Shown here piece by piece: positions 19,034-30,240 of a stretch of 64,000 nt of DNA. The stretch is from Niveibacterium sp. 24ML (lineage in GTDB: Bacteria > Pseudomonadota > Gammaproteobacteria > Burkholderiales > Rhodocyclaceae): positions 48,192-112,191 of the forward strand of contig NZ_JAPFHA010000015.1 in the NCBI RefSeq assembly GCF_026586805.1. The letters run 5' to 3'. Made by a program: the position numbers and the translations under genes. The number at the start of each line of letters is the position of its first letter. The first letter of the stretch is position 1. The notes beneath the pieces were generated by a model. That model was given only the letters and a program-made list of their open reading frames with translations. It was not told where the DNA came from and did no database searches.

Positions 19034-19411
19034 ATGATTGATCATATGACGTTTCGCGTGACTGACATCGATCGCAGCAAGGCCTTCTATGCTGCGTGCC
19101 TTGCGCCGCTTGGCTATGTTGCCGCTTACGATGCCGTGCATGACGGAGTCCGGGTAGTGGGATTCCAATGCGAGAGCAAGATGGATACCTGGTTCGTCAG
19201 CGCGCCCGAGGCGTCGACACGCTGCCATCTCGCGTGGCTGGCGAAAGACCGGGCAAGTGTTGATGCGTTTCACGCGGCCGCGATGGCTGCAGGTGCCGTG
19301 GATAATGGCGCGCCGGGACTTCGACCGCACTACCATCCGGACTACTACGGGGCGTTTGTGATTGATCCCGACGGCAACAACGTCGAGGCGGTCTGTCACG
19401 CCCCGGTTTGA
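19034..19411 (+). CDS. VOC (glyoxalase/bleomycin resistance) family protein
   Basis: 125 residues forming one vicinal-oxygen-chelate unit: MIDHMTFRVTDIDRSKAFYAACLAPLGY at the start and AFVIDPDGNNVEAVCH at the end, with candidate metal ligands His4, His near 68 and Glu near 119. Substrate cannot be predicted. An AAGGAGG site precedes the ATG. It lies 21 bases after argF and is probably co-transcribed with it. Confidence 0.88.
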   Translation: MIDHMTFRVTDIDRSKAFYAACLAPLGYVAAYDAVHDGVRVVGFQCESKMDTWFVSAPEASTRCHLAWLAKDRASVDAFHAAAMAAGAVDNGAPGLRPHYHPDYYGAFVIDPDGNNVEAVCHAPV

Positions 19412-19420
19412 GATTTGCTG

Positions 19421-19443
19421 GCCCCCGAATGCCGGGCGGGGGC
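19421..19443 (+). terminator. Weak terminator-like hairpin after the VOC gene
   Basis: GCCCCCG / CGGGGGC stem with a 9-base loop, followed only by TGTGTTGG rather than a clean T run. Confidence 0.4.
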
Positions 19444-19560
19444 TGTGTTGGATCCTGTTCGCGCATCGGCATGCTCAGCGCGGATGGTGACCTTCCCGGC
19501 TTGTATGTAGCACCTTGAGCCTGCCGTTGGGTGTTGCGTCGGAAACATCGAGGATTCGAA

Positions 19561-20790
19561 ATGAGCGAAGTGAAGAAAGTCGTCCTGGCGTACTCCGGAG
19601 GCCTGGATACCTCAGTGATCCTGAAGTGGCTGCAGGATACCTATGCCTGTGAGGTGGTGACGTTCACCGCCGACCTGGGGCAGGGCGAAGAGCTTGAGCC
19701 GGCGCGTGCCAAGGCGCTGAAGTTCGGGATCAAGCCCGAGAACATTTTCATCGACGACCTGCGCGAAGAATTCGTGCGTGACTTCGTCTTCCCGATGTTT
19801 CGCTGCAACACGGTGTATGAGGGGGAGTACCTGCTCGGCACCTCGATCGCCCGCCCGCTGATCGCGAAGCGTTTGATCGACATCGCGCGCCAAACGGGCG
19901 CTGACACGATTTCGCACGGTGCCACCGGCAAGGGCAATGACCAGGTTCGTTTCGAACTGGGCGCTTACGCATTGATGCCGGGTGTGAAGGTCATTGCACC
20001 CTGGCGCGAGTGGGATCTGCTTTCGCGTGAAAAGTTGCTTGCCTATGCCGAGCAACACGGCATTCCTGTCGACATGAAACACAAGAATGGTGGCGCGCCG
20101 TATTCGATGGACGCGAACCTGCTGCACATCTCGTTCGAAGGCCGCCACCTCGAGGACCCGAAGAACGAAGCGGAAGAATCGATGTGGCGCTGGACGGTCT
20201 CGCCCGAGGCGGCGCCGGATGCGCCGGAGTATGTGGATCTGGAGTTCGAGCGTGGCGACGTTGTGGCGATCAACGGCACCCGGCTGGCAGCGCATGAAGT
20301 GCTGGCCAAGCTCAATGAGCTGGGAGGCAAGCATGGTGTTGGTCGCCTTGATCTGGTCGAGAACCGTTATGTCGGCATGAAGTCGCGTGGTTGTTACGAA
20401 ACGCCGGGAGGCACGATTCTGCTCAAGGCGCATCGCGGCATTGAGTCAATCACGCTCGACCGCGAAGTGACGCACCTGAAAGACGATTTGATGCCGCGCT
20501 ACGCCAGCCTCATCTACAACGGTTACTGGTGGAGCCCCGAGCGGCGCGCGCTGCAAGTGCTGATCGACCACACGCAGGCCAATGTGAACGGTTGGGTGCG
20601 GGTCAAGCTTTACAAGGGTTCGGTGTCGGTGGTGGCGCGCGATTCGAAGGACACTTTGTTTGACCAGACGATTGCGACCTTCGACGACGATGGCGGCGCA
20701 TACAACCAGGCAGATGCAGGAGGTTTCATCAAGCTCAATGCTTTGCGTATGCGGATCGCGGAAAATGCCCGGCTCAAGCGCGGTGGCTGA
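19561..20790 (+). CDS. argG: Argininosuccinate synthase
   Basis: 409 residues. It condenses citrulline and aspartate with ATP to argininosuccinate. ATP-pyrophosphatase motif [16 protein letters not shown] at residues 9-24, then [15 protein letters not shown] and [19 protein letters not shown]. The start MSEVKK has GAGG upstream; a TTG or ATG-type extension exists but is unsupported. A terminator follows within 40 bases. Confidence 0.98.
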   Translation: MSEVKKVVLAYSGGLDTSVILKWLQDTYACEVVTFTADLGQGEELEPARAKALKFGIKPENIFIDDLREEFVRDFVFPMFRCNTVYEGEYLLGTSIARPLIAKRLIDIARQTGADTISHGATGKGNDQVRFELGAYALMPGVKVIAPWREWDLLSREKLLAYAEQHGIPVDMKHKNGGAPYSMDANLLHISFEGRHLEDPKNEAEESMWRWTVSPEAAPDAPEYVDLEFERGDVVAINGTRLAAHEVLAKLNELGGKHGVGRLDLVENRYVGMKSRGCYETPGGTILLKAHRGIESITLDREVTHLKDDLMPRYASLIYNGYWWSPERRALQVLIDHTQANVNGWVRVKLYKGSVSVVARDSKDTLFDQTIATFDDDGGAYNQADAGGFIKLNALRMRIAENARLKRGG

Positions 20791-20806
20791 GCTTATTGAG
20801 TAGTAT

Positions 20807-20834
20807 GGGCCGCCTTCGGGCGGCCCTTGTGTTT
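20807..20834 (+). terminator. Rho-independent terminator of argG
   Basis: 8-bp stem GGGCCGCC / GGCGGCCC with a TTCG tetraloop and a TTGTGTTT tail. Confidence 0.85.
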
Positions 20835-20925
20835 CCAGCGATCGCACCTGCATGGGTGCGTGTTGCTCAAGCTGGGCTTCACCATGCGGAGTACCCCCTA
20901 AGTCCATAAAAGAATGAGGCGCAGA

Positions 20926-21888
20926 ATGATCAAGAAAATTGGTGTCCTGACCAGCGGTGGCGATTCCCCGGGCATGAACGCGGCGATCCGCGCGGTGGTC
21001 CGCGCCGGGCTGTCCAGCGGGCTCGAGGTTTACGGCATCCATGACGGCTATCTGGGCTTGCATCAGGACCGTATCGAGAAGCTTGAGCGTTACAGCGTGT
21101 CGGACGTGATCAACCGTGGTGGCACCTTCCTTGGGTCTGCGCGTTTCCCTGCATTCAAGGAGGAAGCGGTGCGGCGCGAGGCGATCCAGAATCTCAAGAA
21201 GCATGGCATCGAGGCGCTGGTTGTCATCGGCGGTGATGGCTCGTACATGGGCGCCAAGAAGCTGACCGAAATGGGTTATCCGTGCATCGGCTTGCCCGGC
21301 ACGATCGATAACGACATCGCCGGCACGGATTTCACCATCGGCTTCGATACCGCCTTGAATGTCATTCTCGAAGCGATTGACCGTTTGCGTGATACCTCCA
21401 GCTCACACAAGCGGATCTCGGTGGTTGAGGTGATGGGGCGGCATTGTGGCGATCTGGCAATGTCGGCAGCGGTGGCCGGCGGCGCAGAGTTCGTCGTGGT
21501 GCCCGAGCAGCCCTTCGAGAAGGCTTCCCTGCTGGCTCAGATTGATGCCGGCATTGCGCGTGGCAAGCGCCATGCGCTGGTCGTGATCTGCGAACATGTG
21601 ACCGACGTGAATGCGCTGGCGAAGGAAATCGAAAGTCGCACCGAACTGGAGACCCGCGCAACGATTCTTGGGCACATCCAGCGCGGCGGCTCGCCGACTG
21701 CGCGCGACCGCTTGCTCGCAAGCCGGATGGGCGCGTTTGCGGTCGAGTTGTTGCTGGCCGGCCACGGTGGGCGTTGCATCGGCTTGCAGCACAACCAGAT
21801 GGTTCATCACGACATCATCGATTGCATCGAGAACATGAAGCGCCCGTTCAACCAGGAATTGTTCGACCTCAGCGCCAAGCTCTTCTGA
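20926..21888 (+). CDS. pfkA: ATP-dependent 6-phosphofructokinase
   Basis: 320 residues, the same length as E. coli PfkA. It phosphorylates fructose 6-phosphate in glycolysis. [20 protein letters not shown] at the N-terminus, [10 protein letters not shown] (the Gly after GGD favours ATP over pyrophosphate), LPGTIDNDI with catalytic Asp, and [14 protein letters not shown]. The chosen ATG has GAGG six bases upstream. Its presence indicates a complete upper Embden-Meyerhof path, which many betaproteobacteria lack. Confidence 0.96.
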   Translation: MIKKIGVLTSGGDSPGMNAAIRAVVRAGLSSGLEVYGIHDGYLGLHQDRIEKLERYSVSDVINRGGTFLGSARFPAFKEEAVRREAIQNLKKHGIEALVVIGGDGSYMGAKKLTEMGYPCIGLPGTIDNDIAGTDFTIGFDTALNVILEAIDRLRDTSSSHKRISVVEVMGRHCGDLAMSAAVAGGAEFVVVPEQPFEKASLLAQIDAGIARGKRHALVVICEHVTDVNALAKEIESRTELETRATILGHIQRGGSPTARDRLLASRMGAFAVELLLAGHGGRCIGLQHNQMVHHDIIDCIENMKRPFNQELFDLSAKLF

Positions 21889-21910
21889 TCCGGCGCGGAT
21901 TCGAATCCAG

Positions 21911-21935
21911 AGGCCGCCGTCTGGCGGCCTTTTTC
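21911..21935 (+). terminator. Rho-independent terminator of pfkA
   Basis: 8-bp stem AGGCCGCC / GGCGGCCT with GTCT loop and TTTTT tail. Confidence 0.9.
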
Positions 21936-22097
21936 ATTGGCGCTTGTCAGCAAGCCGTCAGGGCAAGTTGCTGAAATGTAGGCGTTTTTCTGATTGTGCA
22001 GTGCAGGGGGCGGCAGTAGAATCGCGCCGTCCCAGAGCTTTGTCCCAATCGCGTTCCAGGAGCGAGGATTCGGACAAATCCAAGTCTGAGAGTTGCC

Positions 22098-22325
22098 ATG
22101 GAAACCGTCACTGTCTTTGGTTTGAGCGTCGCGGAGTTTGAGGATATCTCCCTCAAGCTCTTTCTGACCGCGCTCATCGCCTACATGTTCTTCATCATCT
22201 GGAACCTTGCCCGCGAGTCGAAGGCGGGCAAGATGGGGACTGCTGCGCTGTTTTTTGCGCTTGGCACGGGCATGTTCGGCTTTATGGCCAAGTCGGTCAT
22301 CGCGAAGATGCTCGGTATCGAGTGA
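22098..22325 (+). CDS. DUF2788 family small membrane protein
   Basis: 75 residues with two hydrophobic helices (LFLTALIAYMFFIIWNL and MGTAALFFALGTGMFGFMAK) joined by a short basic loop ARESKAGK. This matches the DUF2788 family of small inner-membrane proteins found in beta- and gammaproteobacteria; function unknown. It is flanked by terminators on both sides and so is probably transcribed alone. Confidence 0.83.
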   Translation: METVTVFGLSVAEFEDISLKLFLTALIAYMFFIIWNLARESKAGKMGTAALFFALGTGMFGFMAKSVIAKMLGIE

Positions 22326-22350
22326 AGCGCTTCTCTGCGGGGCAACGAAG

Positions 22351-22379
22351 GGCCACGGCTATAATCCGTGGCCTTTTTC
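22351..22379 (+). terminator. Rho-independent terminator after the DUF2788 gene
   Basis: 8-bp stem GGCCACGG / CCGTGGCC with a 7-base loop and TTTTTCATTTTT tail, ending about 28 bases before the ppnP start. Confidence 0.88.
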
Positions 22380-22406
22380 ATTTTTCAGATCAATTCGGAG
22401 ATTTCG

Positions 22407-22727
22407 ATGTCTGCAGCGGATCAGTTCGATGGGGTGTCGGTCGTCAAGAAGGCCAACGTTTACTTCGATGGCAAGTGTGTCAGCCACACTGTTCAGTTTG
22501 CCGATGGCACGCGCAAGTCGGTCGGCGTGATCCTGCCGTCAAGCCTGACCTTCAATACCGGAGCGCCGGAGGTCATGGAAGTGATTGATGGTCGATGCCG
22601 CGTTCAACTGGCGGGTAGCGATACGGTGACCGAGTATGCCGCCGGCCAGTCTTTTGACGTGCCGGGCAACAGCAGCTTCAAGATCGAGACCGTCGAGACG
22701 CTGCACTACGTTTGCCATTTCGGCTGA
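22407..22727 (+). CDS. ppnP: Pyrimidine/purine nucleoside phosphorylase (PpnP/YaiE family)
   Basis: 106 residues, a single cupin fold. The family splits nucleosides with phosphate to free base and ribose 1-phosphate. [32 protein letters not shown] and [14 protein letters not shown] match the former UPF0345 family. GGAG precedes the chosen ATG at a 6-base spacing. A terminator of the previous gene lies directly upstream, so the promoter must be very short or overlap it. Confidence 0.93.
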   Translation: MSAADQFDGVSVVKKANVYFDGKCVSHTVQFADGTRKSVGVILPSSLTFNTGAPEVMEVIDGRCRVQLAGSDTVTEYAAGQSFDVPGNSSFKIETVETLHYVCHFG

Positions 22728-22780
22728 ACAATACTCCTGCAGGGCGTCCGCGCCGCTGGCACGGTCGCCGCTGCGGCGTT

Positions 22781-23044
22781 CTAGCGCTGTTCCGCGCCAC
22801 GGATTGCAAGGGCAGGGAGCGGCAGGGTGTGGCGATCATCGATCATGCCCGAGAACTGCAAGCACTTGATGTTCGCGACCGGGTAGGCAAGGATCGTTGA
22901 TTCGGTTTCGACCACGATCCATGGGCTTTGCAGGAATCGTTCGATGCTGATTTTCTTTGCCGCGTCGGTTGGCGACTGTTCCGGAAAGGTGAAGGTTTCC
23001 TTTTTGCCGTCGATGAATTCGATGACGAGGTAGCGCGTCGACAT
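22781..23044 (-). CDS. Conserved-looking small hypothetical protein
   Basis: 87 residues, MSTRYLVIEFIDGKKETFTF at the start, with a clear AGGAG site 7 bases before the ATG. The pattern of a short beta-rich fold (YLVIEFIDG, WIVVETESTILAYPVANIKCLQF) suggests a small globular cytoplasmic protein. I do not recognise a family with a known function. It is convergent with ppnP and downstream of the fumarase terminator on the same strand. Confidence 0.75.
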   Translation of the reverse strand: MSTRYLVIEFIDGKKETFTFPEQSPTDAAKKISIERFLQSPWIVVETESTILAYPVANIKCLQFSGMIDDRHTLPLPALAIRGAEQR

Positions 23045-23098
23045 GAGGCAACTCCTTTCTTGATCGGGTGTTGGTGATTATGCGCGCTGGCAGCGCCA

Positions 23099-23126
23099 AG
23101 AAAAAAGCCCGGACAAGTCCGGGCTC
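23099..23126 (-). terminator. Rho-independent terminator of the fumarase gene
   Basis: Stem AGCCCGGA / TCCGGGCT with a 4-base loop; on the minus strand it is followed by TTTTTTC. It lies about 35 bases after the fumarase stop. Confidence 0.88.
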
Positions 23127-23159
23127 TTTTCTTGGCGGCGGCTGGCCGTGGCGCAGGCT

Positions 23160-24677
23160 TCAGGCGCTGGTGACCGGGATCTTGCCGATCCGGCTTTGCC
23201 ATTCCTTCGGCCCGGTCTGGTGGACCGATGTGCCCAGCGAGTCGACCGCGACGGTCACGGGCATGTCCACCACATCGAATTCGTAGATCGCTTCCATGCC
23301 CAGATCCGCGAAGCCGACCACCTTGGCCGACTTGATGGCTTTGGAGACGAGGTAAGCCGCGCCGCCCACCGCCATCAGGTACACCGACTTGTGTTTCTTG
23401 ATCGCTTCGATCGCCGCGGGGCCGCGCTCGGCCTTGCCGATCATGCCGAGGAGGCCGGTTTGCGCCAGCACCTGTTCGGTGAACTTGTCCATGCGCGTGG
23501 CGGTGGTGGGGCCTGCCGGGCCGACGGCTTCGTCACGCACCGGGTCGACCGGGCCTACGTAGTAGATGAAGCGGCCGGCCATCTCAACCGGTAGCGCCTC
23601 GCCCTTGTTGAGCATGTCCACCATGCGCTTGTGGGCGGCGTCGCGGCCGGTCAGCATCTTGCCGTTGAGCAGCAATACGTCGCCCGGCTTCCAGGAGGCG
23701 ACTTCCTCGCGGGTGACCGCATCCAGATTGACGCGCTTGCCCTTGGAAGCGTCATAGGTGAGGCTGGGCCAGTCGGCGAGAGAGGGCGGGTCGAGGTAGA
23801 CCGGGCCCGAGCCATCGAGCACGAAGTGCGCATGGCGGGTGGCCGCGCAGTTGGGAATCATCGCCACCGGTAGCGAAGCGGCGTGCGTCGGGTAGTCGAG
23901 GATCTTCACATCCAGCACGGTTGTGAGGCCGCCGAGGCCCTGCGCGCCGATGCCCAGCGCGTTGACCTTTTCGTACAGTTCGATGCGCAGTTCCTCGATG
24001 CGGTTCTGGGGGCCGCGTTTGAGCAGCTCCTGCATGTCGATCGGGTCCATCAGCGCTTCCTTGGCGAGCAGCACCGCCTTCTCGGCGGTGCCGCCGATGC
24101 CGATGCCCAGCATGCCCGGCGGGCACCAGCCGGCGCCCATGGTCGGCACGGTCTTCAGCACCCAGTCGACGATCGAATCCGACGGGTTGAGCATCACCAT
24201 CTTGGACTTGTTTTCGGAGCCACCGCCCTTTGCGGCAACGGTGATGTCGAGTTTGTCGCCAGGAACCATGGTGTAGTGGATCACCGCCGGCGTGTTGTCC
24301 TTGCTGTTCTTGCGGGCACCGGCCGGGTCGAGCAGGATCGAGGCGCGCAGCTTGTTGTCCGGGTCGTTGTACGCCCTGCGCACGCCTTCGTTGATAGCGT
24401 CGTCGATCGATCCGGTGAAGCCTTCCCAGCGCACATCCATGCCGACTTTGACGAAAACGGTGACGATGCCGGTGTCCTGGCAGATCGGGCGGTGGCCCTC
24501 GGCGCACATGCGCGAGTTGATCAGGATCTGCGCCATCGCGTCTTTGGCTGCCGGGCTTTCTTCAAGCTCGTAGGCGCGCGCCAGGTTGGTGATGTAGTCC
24601 ACCGGGTGGTAGTAGCTGATGTACTGCAAGGCCGCGGCGACGCTGTCGATCAGGTCGCTTTGATTGATGGTGCTCAT
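23160..24677 (-). CDS. fumA: Fumarate hydratase, class I (iron-sulfur)
   Basis: 505 residues with alpha and beta parts fused in one chain. It interconverts fumarate and malate in the TCA cycle and uses an oxygen-sensitive 4Fe-4S cluster. Cluster-ligand candidates are the Cys residues in RPICQDTG (near residue 65), IPNCAATRHAHF and the mid-region GAGWCPPG; the beta domain has LLNGKMLTGRDAAHKR and GPAGPTTATRMD. Ends just before a terminator. The YqhA-like gene lies 22 bases upstream and may share the transcript. Confidence 0.95.
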   Translation of the reverse strand: MSTINQSDLIDSVAAALQYISYYHPVDYITNLARAYELEESPAAKDAMAQILINSRMCAEGHRPICQDTGIVTVFVKVGMDVRWEGFTGSIDDAINEGVRRAYNDPDNKLRASILLDPAGARKNSKDNTPAVIHYTMVPGDKLDITVAAKGGGSENKSKMVMLNPSDSIVDWVLKTVPTMGAGWCPPGMLGIGIGGTAEKAVLLAKEALMDPIDMQELLKRGPQNRIEELRIELYEKVNALGIGAQGLGGLTTVLDVKILDYPTHAASLPVAMIPNCAATRHAHFVLDGSGPVYLDPPSLADWPSLTYDASKGKRVNLDAVTREEVASWKPGDVLLLNGKMLTGRDAAHKRMVDMLNKGEALPVEMAGRFIYYVGPVDPVRDEAVGPAGPTTATRMDKFTEQVLAQTGLLGMIGKAERGPAAIEAIKKHKSVYLMAVGGAAYLVSKAIKSAKVVGFADLGMEAIYEFDVVDMPVTVAVDSLGTSVHQTGPKEWQSRIGKIPVTSA

Positions 24678-24699
24678 GTGGTCTCTCCCCCCGGATCGA

Positions 24700-25260
24700 T
24701 CAGTGGTTTTTGCTCATCAGCAAGGTGCTGTTCATGAGCTTGTCGGTGTAGGCCATCACCAGCGCCGAGACGACGAAGGTGACGTGAATCGCAATCTGGT
24801 ACATCACCTGATGCTCAACAACCATCAGCTGGAATTCGTTGCCTGCCTTGCTCATCTGGTTACCAACATCGATGAATACCTTGAGCAGGTGGATCGACGA
24901 GATACCGATCAACGCGGTGGCAAGCTTGATCTTCAGCACACCGGCGTTTACATGACTAAGCCATTCAGGCTGGTCGGGGTGACCTTCCAGATCCAGGCGC
25001 GAAACGAAGGTTTGATAGCCACCAACGATGACCATGATGAGCAGGTTTGCGACCATCACCACATCGATGAGGCCCAGCACGATCAGCATGATGTCCACTT
25101 CAGTCAGCGTGGTCGCGTGCGACACGAGGTGGACGAGTTCGCTAAGGAACTTGTAAACGTAAACACCTTGCGCAAAGATCAGCCCGACGTAGAGTGGGGC
25201 TTGCAGCCAGCGGCTGCCGAATATGAATTTCTCGAGCGCATTGATGGTCGGATTTGACAT
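24700..25260 (-). CDS. UPF0114 / YqhA family (TIGR00645) membrane protein
   Basis: 186 residues with about four transmembrane helices (APLYVGLIFAQGVYVYKFL; IMLIVLGLIDVVMVANLLIMVIVGG; KIKLATALIGISSIHLLKVFI; MYQIAIHVTFVVSALVMAYTDKL). It matches the YqhA family; an inner-membrane protein of unknown function. Start MSNPTINALEKFIFGSRW chosen; an in-frame ATG six codons upstream is possible, and neither has a strong ribosome site. It precedes the fumarase gene by 22 bases. Confidence 0.88.
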   Translation of the reverse strand: MSNPTINALEKFIFGSRWLQAPLYVGLIFAQGVYVYKFLSELVHLVSHATTLTEVDIMLIVLGLIDVVMVANLLIMVIVGGYQTFVSRLDLEGHPDQPEWLSHVNAGVLKIKLATALIGISSIHLLKVFIDVGNQMSKAGNEFQLMVVEHQVMYQIAIHVTFVVSALVMAYTDKLMNSTLLMSKNH

Positions 25261-25502
25261 GTTTTGGGTCACTCGCATGGGGTTGGCGTGAAGCGCGGCA
25301 GTCGCCGCAGTGCAGCAAGCGATTCTAGCAGGGCCTTCTTGTGCGCTTGGTGCGGGTAAGCCCCAAGTCTTATGTAAGAGCTGCGTAAGCCGCTCCCGAT
25401 GTAATCGTGCCCTACAACAGCCGCGTCGGTTGTTGGCGCCACGTGCGCCGGCGACGAACAGACGGCACCCGATCCAGTCCGAATTCAAGGAGGCTAGTGG
25501 CG

Positions 25503-27479
<1,977 letters not shown>

Positions 27480-27546
27480 TTGCAGAGGCGCCTTGTAACG
27501 GTTGGCTCGCAGGGAATCGCCGGCGTCACGCGCTGGCGGCCTTCAA

Positions 27547-27586
27547 AACGGTAAGGACGTCGGGGGGCGTCCTTACCGTTCCTTTT
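27547..27586 (+). terminator. Rho-independent terminator of acs
   Basis: 13-bp perfect stem AACGGTAAGGACG / CGTCCTTACCGTT with an 8-base loop, followed by CCTTTTC. Confidence 0.9.
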
Positions 27587-27715
27587 CTCGGCATTGCCAT
27601 GCTTGATGGCGCACAATTGCGGCCGGCGGTTACCGCAGTCAAATAACACGCGGCGTTCGCGCCCGCGGACGAACGATAGGCCCGGCTCAACGCAAGACGG
27701 GCGAGGAGGGGAGAG

Positions 27716-28087
27716 ATGGCCAAACGTGTCCTGATCGCCGATCCGGACGATTCCATCGTCGTTTCGCTTGAATTCCTGCTGCACCGCGCGGGCTACACGG
27801 TGGTGGTGGTCGATCAGGCTTCCGATCTGCTCGACCGCGTTGTCAGCGAGGCTGCCGATGTGGTGGTCATTGCCGACGAGCAGCGCGGCGGCCTGGACGG
27901 TTTTGAGTTGTGCCGCGCGGTGTGCGCGGCCAAGCCAGCCCCTCCGGTGCTGATGTTGGCCGCACGGGCGCGTGATGCGGATGCAGCCAAGGCGCGCGCG
28001 GTCGGTGCGGCCGATTTTCTTGCCAAGCCATTCCCGACGCGGGATTTCCTTGAACGTGTTGCGCGCCTTGCGACGGAGGCCGTTTGA
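27716..28087 (+). CDS. CheY-like response regulator receiver protein
   Basis: 123 residues, a stand-alone receiver. Acidic pocket IADPDD at residues 7-12, phosphoacceptor Asp near 59 in IADEQRGGLDGFE, and the conserved Lys in LAKPF near 104. The usual Thr/Ser before the signalling loop is replaced by Ala (LMLAARA), so its output may be unusual. GAGGAGGGGAGAG supplies a strong ribosome site. The TGA overlaps the TTG start of the next gene by four bases, which couples it to the PAS/exonuclease fusion. Confidence 0.92.
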   Translation: MAKRVLIADPDDSIVVSLEFLLHRAGYTVVVVDQASDLLDRVVSEAADVVVIADEQRGGLDGFELCRAVCAAKPAPPVLMLAARARDADAAKARAVGAADFLAKPFPTRDFLERVARLATEAV

Positions 28088-30240
28088 TCGCCCGCCGGCA
28101 GCGCCAGCTCTGGTGTGCCGCCATTGCAGCCATGCCGATGCTGGCGCTTGGCTGTGCCGCGGCGGCGCTGTGGGGCGACCTTGACTCCGTTGAGCGTGCG
28201 ACGCTGCTCTCACTGGCCGACGCGCGTTTGCCTTTGTTGATCCTGGTTGGGCTGGCGCTCGGTGGCGTGGCTGCGGCATTGGCCTGGCAGCTCAGCGGGC
28301 GCTACGCGCCGGCCGCGCTGCGGATGGCCGACGATGTCGAACTCGTTCTGGGCGGTCAGGCGGGGCGCGCGGTTGAGCCTCTGGGGGCGCCGGAAATGCT
28401 TGCGCTTGCCGGGCAGGTCAATCGCCTGATCGCGGCTTACCAGGGGGTGCTGCGAGATGCCGAAGCCCGCGCCGAGCAAGCACGCGCCAGCGTTGAGCGC
28501 GAACGCAACCAGCTCGCGGCGCTGGTGACTGAAATGCCGCAAGGCGTGCTGGCCTGCAACCGTGAAGGCCGCATCCTGCTCTACAACGGTCATGCCAGAG
28601 TCTTGTTCGGTGCCGGCCGCGCAGCGGGTGAGGCCAGCCTGATCGGTTTGGGGCGCCCGATCGAGGCGGTGTTCGATCGCCGTTTGCTTGCCCACACGCG
28701 CGAGCGGCTCTGGCGCAAGCTGGAGCGAACCGGGGCGCGGGTGCTGGTGAGCTTTGTTACGGCCACTGCGGCGGGGCGCCTGGTGCGGGCGCGGATCACA
28801 CCGGTGCTCGATCCCGATCTCACGCGCCCGATCGCCGAGCGGCTTAATGGTTACCTGATTCTGGCCGAAGACATCACGCGAGAGGCCGAGCAGTCGGCGC
28901 GCCGCGATCGCCTGGTCGAGACGCTGACGCAGTCCCAGCGCGGGGGGCTCGCCAGCATCCGCGCCGCGGCCGAGAACCTGATCGAGTTCGACGATCTGGA
29001 TGCCATTCAGCGTGGGCGATTCCTCACGGTGATCCGCGATGAATCGGTGCGGTTGTCTGAGCGTGTTACCGACACGGCGCGGGAGTTCTCCGATGTCCTG
29101 CGATCGAGTTCGGCGCTTGAAGCGATGAACGGCGCCGATCTGGTCAGTGCGGCGCAGCGGCGGATTGAAGCGCGCACCGGCATGCTGACCAAGCTTGAAG
29201 AGAGCGATGGCGAGGTCTGGGTCAGGGTCGACAGCTTTGCCCTGGTGCAGGTGCTCACCGTGCTGGCGCAGCGGGTGTATGAATCGGTTGAGCCGCGTGA
29301 GGTGCGCCTGGCGGTGGTGGCCGAAGGCGCAATGGCGCATGTCGAACTCTCTTGGGGCGGCACGGCCCTGTCGTCAGAGTCTGCCGCGGGCTGGGAGATG
29401 GAACCCATGCTGCTTGCCGGTGAAGCGAGCCCGCGTTCGATCCGCGAGGTGCTGCACCGCCATGAGGGCGAACTGGTCTACGGGCGCGAGCGGGCAAGCG
29501 CGCGTTCCTGGTTCCGCGTGCTCCTGCCGCTCGCCGAATCGGGCGACGATGCGCCGGGCGCGGCAGGGCAGGACGGCTCCCGCCCCGAGTTCTACGACTT
29601 CGATCTGTTTGCCTGGGGCGAGCGGGGGCGTGCGCTGGCTGAGCGGCCCCTGGCCGAACTGGCTTACACCGTTTTCGATACCGAAACCACAGGGCTGAAC
29701 CCTTCCGGGGGGGATGAGATCATCCAGTTCGGTGCGATTCGTATCGTTAACGGGCGCTTGCTGCGCAGCGAGCGTTTCGAGCAGTTGGTGGACCCGGGGC
29801 GGGAGATCGATACGGCGTCCGAGGCGATCCACGGTATCTCGCGCGAGCGTCTGCGGGGTGAGCCCGATATCTCAAGCGTGCTGCCGCGCTTTTACGCATT
29901 CGCGCAGGGTACCGTGCTGGTTGGCCACAATGCCGCGTTCGACATGCGCTTCCTGCAGATGAAAGAGGCGGCTACCGGCCTGCGATTTGACCAGCCGGTG
30001 CTCGATACCTTGCTGCTGTCTGCCGTGCTGCACCCGAACCAGGATACCCACAAGCTCGATGCGATTGCCGAGCGCTTTGGTGTGCCGTTGCTCGATCGCC
30101 ACGATGCCGCCGGCGATGCGTTGGTGACCGCGCAACTCTTTCTGCGCATGATTCCGCTACTTGCCGAAAGGGGTATCGTGACGCTGGGTCAAGCACGTGA
30201 GGCGTCCGAGAAAACCTACTATGCCCGCATCCGCTACTGA
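28084..30240 (+). CDS. Membrane PAS / degenerate histidine-kinase / DnaQ-type 3'-5' exonuclease fusion
   Basis: 718 residues from a TTG start. Two N-terminal membrane helices (about 9-31 and 47-68), a linker coiled coil, a PAS-like domain (about 140-255), then a dimerisation-helix segment where the histidine-kinase H-box is replaced (LTQSQRGGLASIR near 280, no His) and a weak ATPase-like region lacking clear N and G boxes. The C-terminal 200 residues are a DEDDh exonuclease: FDTETTG near 531, HNAAFD near 614 and HDAAGDA near 672, all catalytic residues present. Similar DnaQ-like proteins occur beside VC_2705-type acetate symporters; the kinase-like half suggests a sensor that no longer phosphorylates. 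Coupled to the receiver gene upstream and overlapping the DUF294 gene downstream. Confidence 0.9.
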   Translation: MIARRQRQLWCAAIAAMPMLALGCAAAALWGDLDSVERATLLSLADARLPLLILVGLALGGVAAALAWQLSGRYAPAALRMADDVELVLGGQAGRAVEPLGAPEMLALAGQVNRLIAAYQGVLRDAEARAEQARASVERERNQLAALVTEMPQGVLACNREGRILLYNGHARVLFGAGRAAGEASLIGLGRPIEAVFDRRLLAHTRERLWRKLERTGARVLVSFVTATAAGRLVRARITPVLDPDLTRPIAERLNGYLILAEDITREAEQSARRDRLVETLTQSQRGGLASIRAAAENLIEFDDLDAIQRGRFLTVIRDESVRLSERVTDTAREFSDVLRSSSALEAMNGADLVSAAQRRIEARTGMLTKLEESDGEVWVRVDSFALVQVLTVLAQRVYESVEPREVRLAVVAEGAMAHVELSWGGTALSSESAAGWEMEPMLLAGEASPRSIREVLHRHEGELVYGRERASARSWFRVLLPLAESGDDAPGAAGQDGSRPEFYDFDLFAWGERGRALAERPLAELAYTVFDTETTGLNPSGGDEIIQFGAIRIVNGRLLRSERFEQLVDPGREIDTASEAIHGISRERLRGEPDISSVLPRFYAFAQGTVLVGHNAAFDMRFLQMKEAATGLRFDQPVLDTLLLSAVLHPNQDTHKLDAIAERFGVPLLDRHDAAGDALVTAQLFLRMIPLLAERGIVTLGQAREASEKTYYARIRY

